Below, piece after piece: positions 16,438 through 25,314 of a stretch of DNA of 64,000 nucleotides. A program made the translations under genes and the position numbers. Numbering within the stretch: the first letter of the stretch is position 1; each line of letters begins with the position of its first letter. The stretch covers positions 4,259,501 to 4,323,500 of the forward strand of contig NZ_CP130630.1 in assembly GCF_030551255.1 (NCBI RefSeq), read 5' to 3'. Origin of the DNA: Streptomyces sp. NL15-2K. GTDB lineage: Bacteria; Actinomycetota; Actinomycetes; Streptomycetales; Streptomycetaceae. A model generated the notes under the pieces. The model saw only the letters and a program-made list of their open reading frames with translations, searched no databases and had not been told where the DNA came from.

Positions 16438-16606
16438 CCGAACGACCGCGATGCGGCCCGGCCCAGCCCATGCAGCCCAGCCTTGGCTCTGGGCCCGTTT
16501 GTCGTGCGACGGGCCCGGGCACTCGGCACTGGACAGGAAGGCCGGCCGGAGCGAACGCGCGGTTACCGGGCCACGCCTATGCGCCGGCCTTCGTGGGAGT
16601 ACGGCC

Positions 16607-17764
16607 ATGGCAAAGATCCTCACAGTGCTCTATCCGGATCCCGTTGACGGCTACCCGCCCAGATACGCCCGAGATGAGATCCCCGTAATCAGCGGCTACC
16701 CCGGAGGACAGACGGCGCCCACCCCCCAGAGCATCGGCTTCAAGCCGGGTGAGCTGGTCGGCTGCGTCTCCGGCGAACTCGGTCTGCGTACGTTCCTGGA
16801 GGAACGGGGCCACACACTGGTCGTCACCTCCGACAAGGAGGGGCCCGATTGCGTGCTGGACCGCGAACTCCCCGACGCCGACGTGGTGATCTCGCAACCG
16901 TTCTGGCCCGCCTATCTCACCCCTGACCGGATCCGGCGCGCCCCGCGCCTGAAGCTGTCGGTCACAGCCGGGATCGGTTCGGACCACGTGGACCTTCCGA
17001 GCGCCATCGAGCACGACATCACCGTCGCGGAGGTCACCTACAGCAACAGCATCAGCGTGGCGGAGCACGCGGTCATGCAGATCCTCGCCCTCGTCCACAA
17101 CTATCTGCCCGCCCATGAGTGGGTCACCGCCCGACGAGGCTGGCACGTGGCCGACAGCGTCTCGCGGAACTACGACCTGGAAGGCATGGACGTCGGCGTC
17201 TTCGGCGCCGGACGGATCGGCCTGGCAGTGCTCCGCCGGCTGAAGCCGTTCGATGTGAAGCTGCACTACAACGACGTGCACAGGCTGCCACCGGATCTCG
17301 AACGGGAGCTGGGGCTGACCTGGCACCCGGATGCCCGCTCCCTGGCGGCCGCCGTCGACGTGCTCTCCATCCACGCGCCGCTTCACGCCAAGACGGTCAA
17401 CCTCTTCGACGACGAGATGCTCGCGACCATGAAACGCGGGTCGTACATCGTCAACACGGCCCGCGCACTGATCGTCGACCGGGACGCCGTGGTACGCGCT
17501 CTGGAACGAGGCCATCTGGCGGGCTACGCCGGTGACGTCTGGTACCCCGAGCCGCCGGAGGAGGACCACCCCTGGCGCAGCATGCCGCACGAGGGCATGA
17601 CACCGCACGTGTCCGGTTCGACACTCTCCGCGCAGACCAGGTACGCGGCAGGCGTCCGAGAAATCCTGGAGTGCTGGTTCGACGACCGCCCGATCCGTCA
17701 GGAGTACCTCATCGTGGAGGGCGGGAGGCTGGCGGGGACCGGGGCTCGCTCGTACACGGTCTGA
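16607..17764 (+). CDS. fdh: NAD-dependent formate dehydrogenase
   Basis: Oxidises formate to CO2 with NAD in the cytoplasm, without a metal cofactor. ATG at 16607 (MAKILTVLYPDP) has GGGAG upstream; the open frame extends further without support. The 385 residues match the family length. Visible features are PFWPAYLTP of the formate pocket, TAGIGSDHVDL, the Rossmann motif GAGRIG, NTARALIVDRDAVV, and the catalytic His334 in TPHVSGSTLSAQ. It is monocistronic. This is the D-2-hydroxyacid-dehydrogenase-type FDH, not a molybdenum enzyme. The calls rest on these motifs and the high family conservation. Confidence 0.93.
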   Translation: MAKILTVLYPDPVDGYPPRYARDEIPVISGYPGGQTAPTPQSIGFKPGELVGCVSGELGLRTFLEERGHTLVVTSDKEGPDCVLDRELPDADVVISQPFWPAYLTPDRIRRAPRLKLSVTAGIGSDHVDLPSAIEHDITVAEVTYSNSISVAEHAVMQILALVHNYLPAHEWVTARRGWHVADSVSRNYDLEGMDVGVFGAGRIGLAVLRRLKPFDVKLHYNDVHRLPPDLERELGLTWHPDARSLAAAVDVLSIHAPLHAKTVNLFDDEMLATMKRGSYIVNTARALIVDRDAVVRALERGHLAGYAGDVWYPEPPEEDHPWRSMPHEGMTPHVSGSTLSAQTRYAAGVREILECWFDDRPIRQEYLIVEGGRLAGTGARSYTV

Positions 17765-18072
17765 GGCACACGGTAGGAGTGGGCGGGGCCGTCACCGCCG
17801 CGGCCCTCGTCATCTGGCGCCGCATGTGATCGCCCGGACAGCCCTGGCAGGCCGGTTCAGGGTCACCTGTGCTGTGCCGGGACGGGGATAGCTGCGCCAG
17901 TACTCAGCCCTAGGATCTACTCCTGTGGACCGACTGCTCGCGGGTGGGAATGCGGTCCGCACCTTGCCCTGATTACGAGGAGGTCCGCACGTCTCTCAAT
18001 CGCTACGGCGTAGACGGACGCGCGGCACTTCTCTCCGCCGCCAGACGAGTACATCAGCCAGGAGGCGGACAA
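17765..18072. other. gene-free spacer at left edge of defence island
   Basis: 308 bases between the formate dehydrogenase and the convergent GHKL ATPase gene. No credible frame, tRNA, integrase site or strong hairpin was found. It marks where core-like sequence gives way to accessory DNA, but no direct repeat that would serve as an attachment site was recognised. Confidence 0.4.
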
Positions 18073-20421
18073 CTACCCGGAGAGTCCTACCTCTTTCGCA
18101 AGGTCGTCGAACGCGGGCATGACGGCGAGTACCGCGTTGGCGGCTGCTCGGCGTGCCTCGTCGATGAAGTCGTCGTCTGGGAGCGCGTGGCCAGCCTTCT
18201 TCATTCCGTCGAGCTTCCGCTGGAGGAGAAGCAGAGAAACGCCCACTCCGACGGCGTACTGCTCACGGGCACGCTTGTCGCTCGTCAACTCCTTGTTCCG
18301 AGCCGCAAGGTACTTCTTGAAGGGCGGGTATTCCTGGTTGAGCAGCACGGTCGGGATGAGCTGGCCACCGAGGGCTCGCAGTTCTGCATAGTCGGACTGT
18401 TGCTCAGCGAGAATGGATGCTGGCACGTCCTCGACGGCTCCGACGGTGACGCGATCCCAGTTCTCTTCCGAGTCGTGGCTTGTCCACCGAAGTGCAACAT
18501 TGCCACCCGGCCCTGGTCCTCCCTGCCCCTGAGCACCCTTGGTCGGCTTCCCTGCACCCGTCCCCGTGCCGGGGATCTCTTCCACGAGCTCCAGCTTGGT
18601 GACGTATTCGAGCTTGTGGCCCAACCCGCCCGCAGCACGGATCCAATCCTCAAGCACCACGCGCAGTTCGTACGTGCCGAGTTCGGCGGTCTCAGGTATC
18701 GCTACCATGACGCGTACCCGGCCGTTGCGTCCCTTTCCTGTGGTGATCTCCCTGTCTTCGACGATATCGGGGTGCTCGCAGATAGCTCGTAGCCGTCCTC
18801 GCCGGTCGTAGAAGGAATCCTGGACATCAATGGTGTAGGTGATCGAGCGTGTTGTTCCAACAACGGCCCGGACGGTTGCTGGCCCCTTGATGCCAGTTGG
18901 GTCCGGGTTCAGCACCACAGGCTTGAGACTCCCACCGCCCCCGCCAGCACGGCCGGATGCCTCGCCGCCTCCCTGACCGCCGATGCCGGTGCCGGTGCCG
19001 AACGAGAATCCCTTGACGGTGAGCGCACGGCTGATCTTGCGAGCGATCTCGGCGGTTGGCTGGTTGGCCTTGTCCTGGTAGGAGGCGCGAATGAGCGCGT
19101 TATTGGCATCTCGGAGGACGGCCGAGTCCCGAATCAGGGCTCGGACGGCCTCCTCCAGGCGGAGTGCGACGTCGCCGCGTACCAGTTCGCTCCGGTCGGC
19201 GGTGAAGAGACTGGTGCGCAGGTGGATGGGCAGTTCATCCGTCTCCACAACGACGAGCAGGCGGTCGTAGAGCCTGTTCAGGCCTGTCTGATCCCGTACG
19301 TCCCGAGGGCTCCGGTGGTGGTGCACCTGGCCGTTGGATGTAAAGAGAACTGCGTGCTCGCTGGCAACGAACTTATCGCGCCCGCCGGGATCCTTGGGAG
19401 CTCCGGCGAACAGCCAGTAGCGGACCGGGAGCTGATAGGTCTGTCCCTGGTGGTGGAATGGCAGGACTTCCTCGCCTCGCTCAAATTCGTATTGCGATCG
19501 TTCCAGACGGTACGACAACCCTTCCAGTGTGGTGGCCCGACCCCGGGTCGTGTTGTTAACGAATCGAGTCGGAAATACGGGGTGGAAGAGCCGAGTGTTT
19601 GTTACGACATCGAAGGACTTCGCATCGCCCTCACGCCGGCGTTGGACGCCGTCCACCCGGTAAGAGATGAGGGCCAGGTGGGTGCCAGGCTCGAAGTCGT
19701 CGTAGTCCTCGTGGGGGCACGACCAGGGTTCCGCCGTGTCCCCCGCGGTATTCCACGCGCGATCCACGAGGTAGTAGGCCGTCTGTCCCTTGGTGTTGTC
19801 CTGCCACTGGACTACGGCGACCGTGATGCGATCCTCCTCGTCGTCCTGGAGTAGGGCTGGATCACGTCGGCTGACCACCACCACAGCCTTCGCATTGCGA
19901 TAGGTCATCGCCCCTCCGAGGCCAAAGGCGCCTTGGAGGTAGAGAGCATCCTCCTTGTTGCTGCCTCCCAGAGCGAAGATCGTGTTCGGCACGCTGGCAG
20001 GCGTCATACCGCAGCCTTTGTCCCGGAAGATTGCAGTCAGGCGCTTGGTGTTGCTGGCGGGCGGGTCGGATTCCTCAAAGGTCGTGACGGCCAACGTGGA
20101 CTGCTCGCCCGAGTCGAGGTATCCGAGAAGCCCGCTGGCCGCCTCGAAAGGAGTCTGAAATGGTACGTCCCTCCTGGAGCCATACTGCTGCAAAGCAAAC
20201 CGCTCGATGACGCTGTCCTGCATGTTGGTCACGAGCTCGATGAGCTTCAAGTCGTAACTGCCCGACGACCCCATCAGCCCGAAGTTGTTCCACTTGTCCC
20301 CTACGGGACGGCGGTGTTCATCGGTGAAGGATTGCGCTACCAGGCTCTGAACCGCCTCAGCGTCGGCGACGGTGGCTGCGTTCAGGGCGGCGTGAACGAT
20401 CTGACGGTTAAGTGCCGACAC
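18073..20421 (-). CDS. large GHKL (Hsp90/MutL/MORC-like) ATPase, defence-associated
   Basis: A 782-residue cytoplasmic ATPase. GTG at 20421 follows AGGAG. The ATP-binding fold shows the N box ELVTNMQDSV near residue 60-70, DKGCGM near 135-140 and the lid GAFGLGGAM near 162-172. Two Gly-rich linkers (about 470-497 and 622-640) separate a central Ig-like or beta-rich part from a helical C-terminal part. Such ATPases occur next to DNA methylases and nucleases in restriction-type systems (MutL/MORC homologues described by Iyer, Abhiman and Aravind). It is second in a two-gene unit behind the DndB-like gene, 56 bases apart. GHKL class is secure; its action on DNA or as a phage sensor is inferred. 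Confidence 0.83.
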   Translation of the reverse strand: MSALNRQIVHAALNAATVADAEAVQSLVAQSFTDEHRRPVGDKWNNFGLMGSSGSYDLKLIELVTNMQDSVIERFALQQYGSRRDVPFQTPFEAASGLLGYLDSGEQSTLAVTTFEESDPPASNTKRLTAIFRDKGCGMTPASVPNTIFALGGSNKEDALYLQGAFGLGGAMTYRNAKAVVVVSRRDPALLQDDEEDRITVAVVQWQDNTKGQTAYYLVDRAWNTAGDTAEPWSCPHEDYDDFEPGTHLALISYRVDGVQRRREGDAKSFDVVTNTRLFHPVFPTRFVNNTTRGRATTLEGLSYRLERSQYEFERGEEVLPFHHQGQTYQLPVRYWLFAGAPKDPGGRDKFVASEHAVLFTSNGQVHHHRSPRDVRDQTGLNRLYDRLLVVVETDELPIHLRTSLFTADRSELVRGDVALRLEEAVRALIRDSAVLRDANNALIRASYQDKANQPTAEIARKISRALTVKGFSFGTGTGIGGQGGGEASGRAGGGGGSLKPVVLNPDPTGIKGPATVRAVVGTTRSITYTIDVQDSFYDRRGRLRAICEHPDIVEDREITTGKGRNGRVRVMVAIPETAELGTYELRVVLEDWIRAAGGLGHKLEYVTKLELVEEIPGTGTGAGKPTKGAQGQGGPGPGGNVALRWTSHDSEENWDRVTVGAVEDVPASILAEQQSDYAELRALGGQLIPTVLLNQEYPPFKKYLAARNKELTSDKRAREQYAVGVGVSLLLLQRKLDGMKKAGHALPDDDFIDEARRAAANAVLAVMPAFDDLAKEVGLSG

Positions 20422-20477
20422 AAGAATCTCCTGATCTGCCGGAAACCAAGCTCAGGGCAACAACTCGGGACCGGTGG

Positions 20478-21647
20478 TCAGTTCGACTCGGAGCGACCGC
20501 CGAGGTGTTCGACGATCACATCCGCGGCACCCTCCCAAGCGCTTCGACCGGCAACGGCCTTGAACGTCCCGGGATCCACCAAAGTGCCAACAAGAGGGCT
20601 GTTGCGCCCTCGCGAAAAGTCGAAGCTGTGAAGCTCCTTCATGCAGGCCGATAGGTCGAGCCGCTTATCCTCGAACACGACCCGGTGAACGGCAGCGGAG
20701 ATCGCGTAGAGGACATTGGCACTCAGTAGCCACGTGTCGTTGCGGAGCAAGGCGATCCCCTTCTCCCGCCCCAGCGACTCCTTGAGCGCGGGCAACTCCC
20801 CCAACCCCTGCCAGAACTCAACGATCTTGGCGACGACACCCTTCTCGTCTGAGGCGATCTTGAGCTCCACGGCATCTTCCCAGCCGCGGGTATCACGAAG
20901 CCCGGTGCCGACCAAGAGCGTCCCGCTGGCGTAGCGGAGCGTCTTGTACGACATCGTCTTGGCACTCAGCTTGCCCGGAGTGTCGGTGAGGAACTCGACG
21001 CGGCGCCCCTCAGTAAAGAGAGGAACGTCGTCCCGCTTGATGATCTTCTCGATCAGGATGCGGTTCAGGGCACGCCGGCGGTCCATGGACTGGCCGATGC
21101 TGGCGCTCAGAGGCTTGGCGTTCTTCTGAAGATCGGTGAAGTCCTGGGCGCGACGCACGTGATCGTCGTCGAGCACCACAATGATCGGCTGCCCGCTCGC
21201 GACCAGACGTTGGTACACGTCGTCATCGAGCTCGCGATGCGCCTCGACCACGTCGGTGTAGGCACCAGTACGGTGACCACCATCTCCGACCTTGAACTTG
21301 GCTCCTGGTCGGACATACAGCACCCCGGTCTTAACGGGCTGGCCGTCAGGGGCGCCCTCGTCGGGAACGAACCGAGCGTCCGCCTGCCCGATGTACACCA
21401 GGATGGAGTTCAGGACATAGTCCTCGGTCTCCTCGATGTACTTGGCGATGCGTTGCCGATGAGCCTTGTCTTCCTTGCGGTTGGTCCCGCCACCGGACAG
21501 CGGGTCCCAGACCTCCCGCGGCCCTACGACACCCGTGTACTCGACTGGCGTCATGGCAGTCGCCACCATCTGCCGTCCACCCATCCGGTACCCGATCGCC
21601 GGATAGGGGACGAACCCAAACATCCGCTGCTGCTTCGCCTCGGCCAT
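20478..21647 (-). CDS. DndB/DGQHR-domain protein
   Basis: A 389-residue protein of the DndB-like DGQHR family, which contains the regulator of DNA phosphorothioation and many defence-linked relatives. ATG at 21647 has AGGGAG six bases upstream. The signature reads GDGGHRTGAY near residue 118-127 (DGQHR-type), and DLQKNAKPLSASI near 170-182 matches the second conserved block. No dndACDE or ssp genes are in the window, so a phosphorothioate role is unlikely here. It probably acts with the GHKL ATPase gene that follows it. The molecular activity of this family outside dnd clusters is not established. Confidence 0.8.
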   Translation of the reverse strand: MAEAKQQRMFGFVPYPAIGYRMGGRQMVATAMTPVEYTGVVGPREVWDPLSGGGTNRKEDKAHRQRIAKYIEETEDYVLNSILVYIGQADARFVPDEGAPDGQPVKTGVLYVRPGAKFKVGDGGHRTGAYTDVVEAHRELDDDVYQRLVASGQPIIVVLDDDHVRRAQDFTDLQKNAKPLSASIGQSMDRRRALNRILIEKIIKRDDVPLFTEGRRVEFLTDTPGKLSAKTMSYKTLRYASGTLLVGTGLRDTRGWEDAVELKIASDEKGVVAKIVEFWQGLGELPALKESLGREKGIALLRNDTWLLSANVLYAISAAVHRVVFEDKRLDLSACMKELHSFDFSRGRNSPLVGTLVDPGTFKAVAGRSAWEGAADVIVEHLGGRSESN

Positions 21648-22284
21648 GGTGATCTCCCTGAGCCTGCCCACGTCCCACGTAGAGACTATGCCTACGTGTG
21701 ATTATAGGACCAGGAGTGAGACGCTTTTCAAGTAATCATCCCTACTACGTGAGAAGCGATTCTTTGTAACGGGGCAAGCGCAGGCAGTAGTCGCCAGGGG
21801 CCATCAAGCCCTCGCTCCCACTCACAGTGAGCCGCCGACCGTTCCGGCAGGCCCACCTGCATCGCACCCATGCGCCCACCGGAGGCCAGTCGCTTTACCA
21901 GCAGATACGCATCGGAGTGCTGATCCGGCCCCAGCCTAGCCAACAACCGAGCTCACGCTCCGCCAGCCGACCCGGACCCCGTTTCCCCCGCCCCACCCGC
22001 TCGCCTCTTCCCCGTGCTGGAGCGGCCCGAGTCAAGGGTGCCGGAGGCCGATCGCCGCACGTCGACGCGAGGCGCCCTTGAGCAGGCCGTGGAAGCACGA
22101 CACTGCCAAAAAGCGGGCGGCCTCTCGGCAACCATGACGACGGACGGTTGCTTGGCCTCTGCAGAGTCGAGCTGCTTGTTGGCGTGGGTGCCTAGCGAAC
22201 TCTCCGACCTGCGGCTAGGCAAACCAGCCATCACGTAACGTGGTTCTTGCTCCTAGCCGTCAACGTCAACCTGGCAAGGACGTC
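21648..22284. other. 637-base intergenic region between divergent defence genes
   Basis: Separates the DndB/GHKL unit from the Vsr/methyltransferase unit and must contain both promoters. It holds a palindrome CTCACAGTGAG at 21821-21831 that recurs at 28155-28165. A short minus-strand frame, 21728-21946, ends CEWERGLDGPWRLLPALAP plus eleven residues and looks like the 3' piece of a small accessory protein, without a start. The rest, about 21950-22250, shows nothing recognisable. Confidence 0.4.
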
Positions 22285-22776
22285 ATGTCGCGAAAGAAGG
22301 CAGCCGAAGCCCTTGAGATCTGGGTCCCGCCAGAAGGCTCTTGGGCTTCTTCCGCGGCGAAACGGCGCAACATGCAGGCGGTGCGGAGCCGGGACACCAA
22401 ACCGGAACTTCTCGTCAGGCGGCTCGTGCACGCTAGTGGGCTGCGGTATCGAGTCGCAGCGAGGCCGCTACCAGACCTTCGCCGGACAGCCGACATGGTG
22501 TTCCGCTCCGCCAAGGTCGCCGTATTTATAGACGGCTGCTACTGGCACGGCTGTCCGGAACACTATGTCTCTCCGAAGACCAACTCGGGCTACTGGTCGG
22601 ACAAGGTAGCGCGCAACGTCGCACGTGATCGAGATACCGACAGGCAGCTAGAGAAGGCGGGGTGGCTCGTACTTCGCTACTGGGAGCACGCCTCCGCACA
22701 GTCCTCAGCCGCCGAGATCATCCAGCTGGTCAGGGCGAGGCGAAACTCCCAGTATGGCACCACTGCCCTTGGCTGA
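22285..22776 (+). CDS. vsr: Vsr (very short patch repair) endonuclease
   Basis: Nicks DNA at T:G mismatches made when 5-methylcytosine deaminates, or in variants acts as a restriction nuclease. ATG at 22285 follows AAGGA. The 163 residues carry RNMQAVRSRDTKPELLVRR, then the catalytic region with Asp70 (TADMVF), VFIDGCYWHGCPEHY (residues 80-94) and NVARDRDTDRQLEKAGWLVL, closing with RYWEH. This is full length for the family. It lies upstream of two cytosine-C5 methyltransferases on the same strand, the typical context. In GHKL-type systems a Vsr may be the effector nuclease rather than a repair enzyme; which holds here cannot be told. Confidence 0.92.
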   Translation: MSRKKAAEALEIWVPPEGSWASSAAKRRNMQAVRSRDTKPELLVRRLVHASGLRYRVAARPLPDLRRTADMVFRSAKVAVFIDGCYWHGCPEHYVSPKTNSGYWSDKVARNVARDRDTDRQLEKAGWLVLRYWEHASAQSSAAEIIQLVRARRNSQYGTTALG

Positions 22777-22947
22777 CGTCTAGAGCACCCATTGCCCAAA
22801 CACCAGCCAAGCTGTTCTCGCCTCCCGAAGGCTTGCGTTGGCGCCCAACTACCAAGAAGACCTGCGCAGATCGGGCAAAACCGCAGGCAGGAGCGATTGT
22901 CAGTCCGGCCGTCTACCCTCTCCTCCAGCATCACCTAGACGGGGAGG

Positions 22948-23961
22948 ATGACCTTGCTGAGCAGTGAGAACCTGACCTCACTCGAGATCTGTGCAGGTGG
23001 CGGCGGACAGGCCATAGGGGTGGAACGAGCCGGCTTCCGACACCTCGCACTAGTGGAGCGCAAGGCTGAAGCGTGCGCAACGCTTCGTCTGAACCGTCCC
23101 TCTTGGAATGTTATAGAAAAAGATCTCCGCGAATTTGAGCCAGAGCGGGACGCCGGAATAAGCACCGTCGACCTCCTTGCCGGGGGCGTCCCCTGCACTC
23201 CCTACTCGATAGCCGGCGCACAGAAGGGCGCGGGCGACGAACGCGATCTACTACCCGAAGCCCTCAGACTCATCAAGATACTCCGCCCGCGCGCCGTAAT
23301 GCTGGAAAATGTTAAGACTTTGGCACGGAGCCGCGAATTTTCTCCCGTCCGGAATCAAATAACGGACACGCTGGGGAACCTGGGCTACGAAGTGCAGTTC
23401 AACGTCTTGGATGCCCAAAATTTCGGTGTTCCTCAGACGAGGCAACGAACCCTTATCGTGGCTGTTCGAGAGGGGCTCAAAAAGTTTCAATGGCCGATGG
23501 GCTCCTGGGAACTCCCACAGACAGTAGGCGAGGTGCTGTACGAATCTATGCAGTCTGGGGGCTGGCCAGGAGCGGCAGAGTGGGCACGCCTCGCTAATGA
23601 CATCGCTCCGACAATTGTCGGAGGCTCGGAAAAGCATGGCGGAGGAGACCTAGGTCCGGAACGTGCCAAGCAGAGGTGGGCCGAGCTGGCCGTCAACGGA
23701 AACTCCACGGCAGCGCAGGTTCCCGGGCCTGACTTCGTTCTGCAGCACAACGTCGGCAGGGGTGGCAGGAAGGGCTACCCGAAGCTCACTCCTGAGCAGG
23801 TCGCACTGCTTCAAGGCTTCCCGGAGGACTGGCAGTTCGCTGGAAGCAGGACCGCACAGTACAAGCAGATCGGGAACGCCTTCCCGCCTCCCGTTGCGCA
23901 CGCTGTCGCATCCTCGATAGCCGACGTTCTGCGCGAATCCTCGGCAGACAAGGCGGCCTGA
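22948..23961 (+). CDS. DNA (cytosine-5)-methyltransferase 1
   Basis: Methylates cytosine C5 in a specific DNA sequence using SAM. The 337 residues show motif I LEICAGGGGQAIG (residues 12-24), the catalytic Cys83 in GGVPCTPYS, LENV (119-122), QTRQR (163-167) and motif X QIGNAFPPPVA (307-317). The target-recognition part between VIII and IX is short, as in many small m5C enzymes. Codon use is more AT-rich than in flanking genes around 23.1-23.5 kb, a sign of transfer. It follows the vsr gene by 171 bases and precedes a second methyltransferase by 90. Target sequence is unknown. Confidence 0.94.
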   Translation: MTLLSSENLTSLEICAGGGGQAIGVERAGFRHLALVERKAEACATLRLNRPSWNVIEKDLREFEPERDAGISTVDLLAGGVPCTPYSIAGAQKGAGDERDLLPEALRLIKILRPRAVMLENVKTLARSREFSPVRNQITDTLGNLGYEVQFNVLDAQNFGVPQTRQRTLIVAVREGLKKFQWPMGSWELPQTVGEVLYESMQSGGWPGAAEWARLANDIAPTIVGGSEKHGGGDLGPERAKQRWAELAVNGNSTAAQVPGPDFVLQHNVGRGGRKGYPKLTPEQVALLQGFPEDWQFAGSRTAQYKQIGNAFPPPVAHAVASSIADVLRESSADKAA

Positions 23962-24051
23962 CGTGCCCAGCGTGTCACTCACCGCAAGCGGTACGCTGCT
24001 ATCCTCCGGCCAGGCCGGGGGGCGGCACGCCGAGTCTGTAGTCTGTCCGCC

Positions 24052-25254
24052 ATGACCGCCCGCACCACTGCCACGATCAACGTCGTCGACCTCTTCGCTG
24101 GCTGCGGCGGGTTCACCCAAGGCTTCCACTCGTACAAGCCTGCTCCCGGCGAAGCATCGCCGTACCGCTCGGTTGCTGCGGTCGAGTTCGAAAAGTCCGC
24201 AGCTGCGACATATGCGGCGAACTTTAGCGATGGCACAAGCGGAACTTGCGACGTCTTCGCTGGCGATATCAAGGAGTGGGACCCCTCTCCCTACAAAGGG
24301 AAAGTCGATGTAATTCTCGGAGGCCCACCGTGCCAGGGTTTTTCAGGACTGGGAGAAGAGAATCCACTAGACCCGAGAAATAAGCTGTGGCGCGAGTACG
24401 TGCGCGCAGTCGCGTCACTGGAACCGAAGATCTTCGTCATTGAAAACGTAGATCGATTTTTCAACTCGCCTGAGTACAAGGCACTTCTCGTGTCGAACAA
24501 GAGAGGTCTACTGCGGCAATACAACCTCACCGAACGGACCGTTCTAAATGCTGCAGATTTTGGAGTACCTCAGGCCAGAAAGCGCGCTATTGTAATCGCC
24601 ACACACAAGGATCTGCCAGCACTGGGCCATCCTGTCCCGACACATGAAAGGGATCCAGCGGACGACCCGGCACTGTTTGACGCTCCTGGACGTCTACCGT
24701 GGGTGACCGTCGAGGGAATTTTCAGAAAGACCCCCGAAGACCCTCCGACTAATTCACTCCCGGCGCGAGAGGCACAGATCCTCGGACATGTCGTTCCCGG
24801 CATCTACCGAACTAACGAACTCCACATCGGCAGAAATCCAACCGCTCTTTCTCTGGCCAGATACAAGGCAATTCCACCGGGCGGCAACAGGAAAGACCTT
24901 CGCGGCAAGACTGCGGTGATCGACGGAGAAGTTGTCAGCCTCTCAACGGAAAGTTGGGATCGCCACAATAGCGGCACAGGCGATGTAATGGGCCGGCTCC
25001 GACTGAAGACGCCATCCGTAACGATCCGCACTGAGTTTTTCAAGCCCGAAAAGGGTCGTTATCTTCACCCTTTTCTCGACCGGCCCATCACGCACTACGA
25101 AGCGGCTCTGATTCAGGGTTTCCCCGAGGAATTTAAGTGGTGCGGAACCAAACTGCAGATTGCCCGACAGATCGGAAACGCCGTTCCCGTCGGTCTAGCC
25201 GAGAGCTTGGCCAGGCACATTCACGAGCATCTCGCAGCAAACAACGCTCTTTGA
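24052..25254 (+). CDS. DNA (cytosine-5)-methyltransferase 2
   Basis: A second m5C methyltransferase, 400 residues, clearly different from its neighbour. Motif I is VVDLFAGCGGFTQGF (residues 11-25), the catalytic Cys94 is in GGPPCQGFSG, ENV is at 131-133, QARKR at 174-178 and QIGNAVPVGLAE near the C-terminus. Its target-recognition region (about 200-330) is longer. Two different m5C enzymes side by side suggest either two half-sites or strands of an asymmetric target, or two modification activities of one system. AT-richer pockets again point to transfer. It converges on the second GHKL ATPase gene across a strong hairpin. Confidence 0.94.
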   Translation: MTARTTATINVVDLFAGCGGFTQGFHSYKPAPGEASPYRSVAAVEFEKSAAATYAANFSDGTSGTCDVFAGDIKEWDPSPYKGKVDVILGGPPCQGFSGLGEENPLDPRNKLWREYVRAVASLEPKIFVIENVDRFFNSPEYKALLVSNKRGLLRQYNLTERTVLNAADFGVPQARKRAIVIATHKDLPALGHPVPTHERDPADDPALFDAPGRLPWVTVEGIFRKTPEDPPTNSLPAREAQILGHVVPGIYRTNELHIGRNPTALSLARYKAIPPGGNRKDLRGKTAVIDGEVVSLSTESWDRHNSGTGDVMGRLRLKTPSVTIRTEFFKPEKGRYLHPFLDRPITHYEAALIQGFPEEFKWCGTKLQIARQIGNAVPVGLAESLARHIHEHLAANNAL

Positions 25255-25263
25255 TCTAAGATC

Positions 25264-25302
25264 ACTGTGCCGCCGCAGCTATTCAGCACGCGGCGGCACA
25301 GT
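25264..25302. terminator. bidirectional terminator hairpin
   Basis: A perfect 13-base stem, ACTGTGCCGCCGC and GCGGCGGCACAGT, with a 13-base loop, between the convergent methyltransferase and GHKL genes. Symmetry and location fit a two-way terminator. Confidence 0.8.
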
Positions 25303-25314
25303 CGTAGCGTTGAC

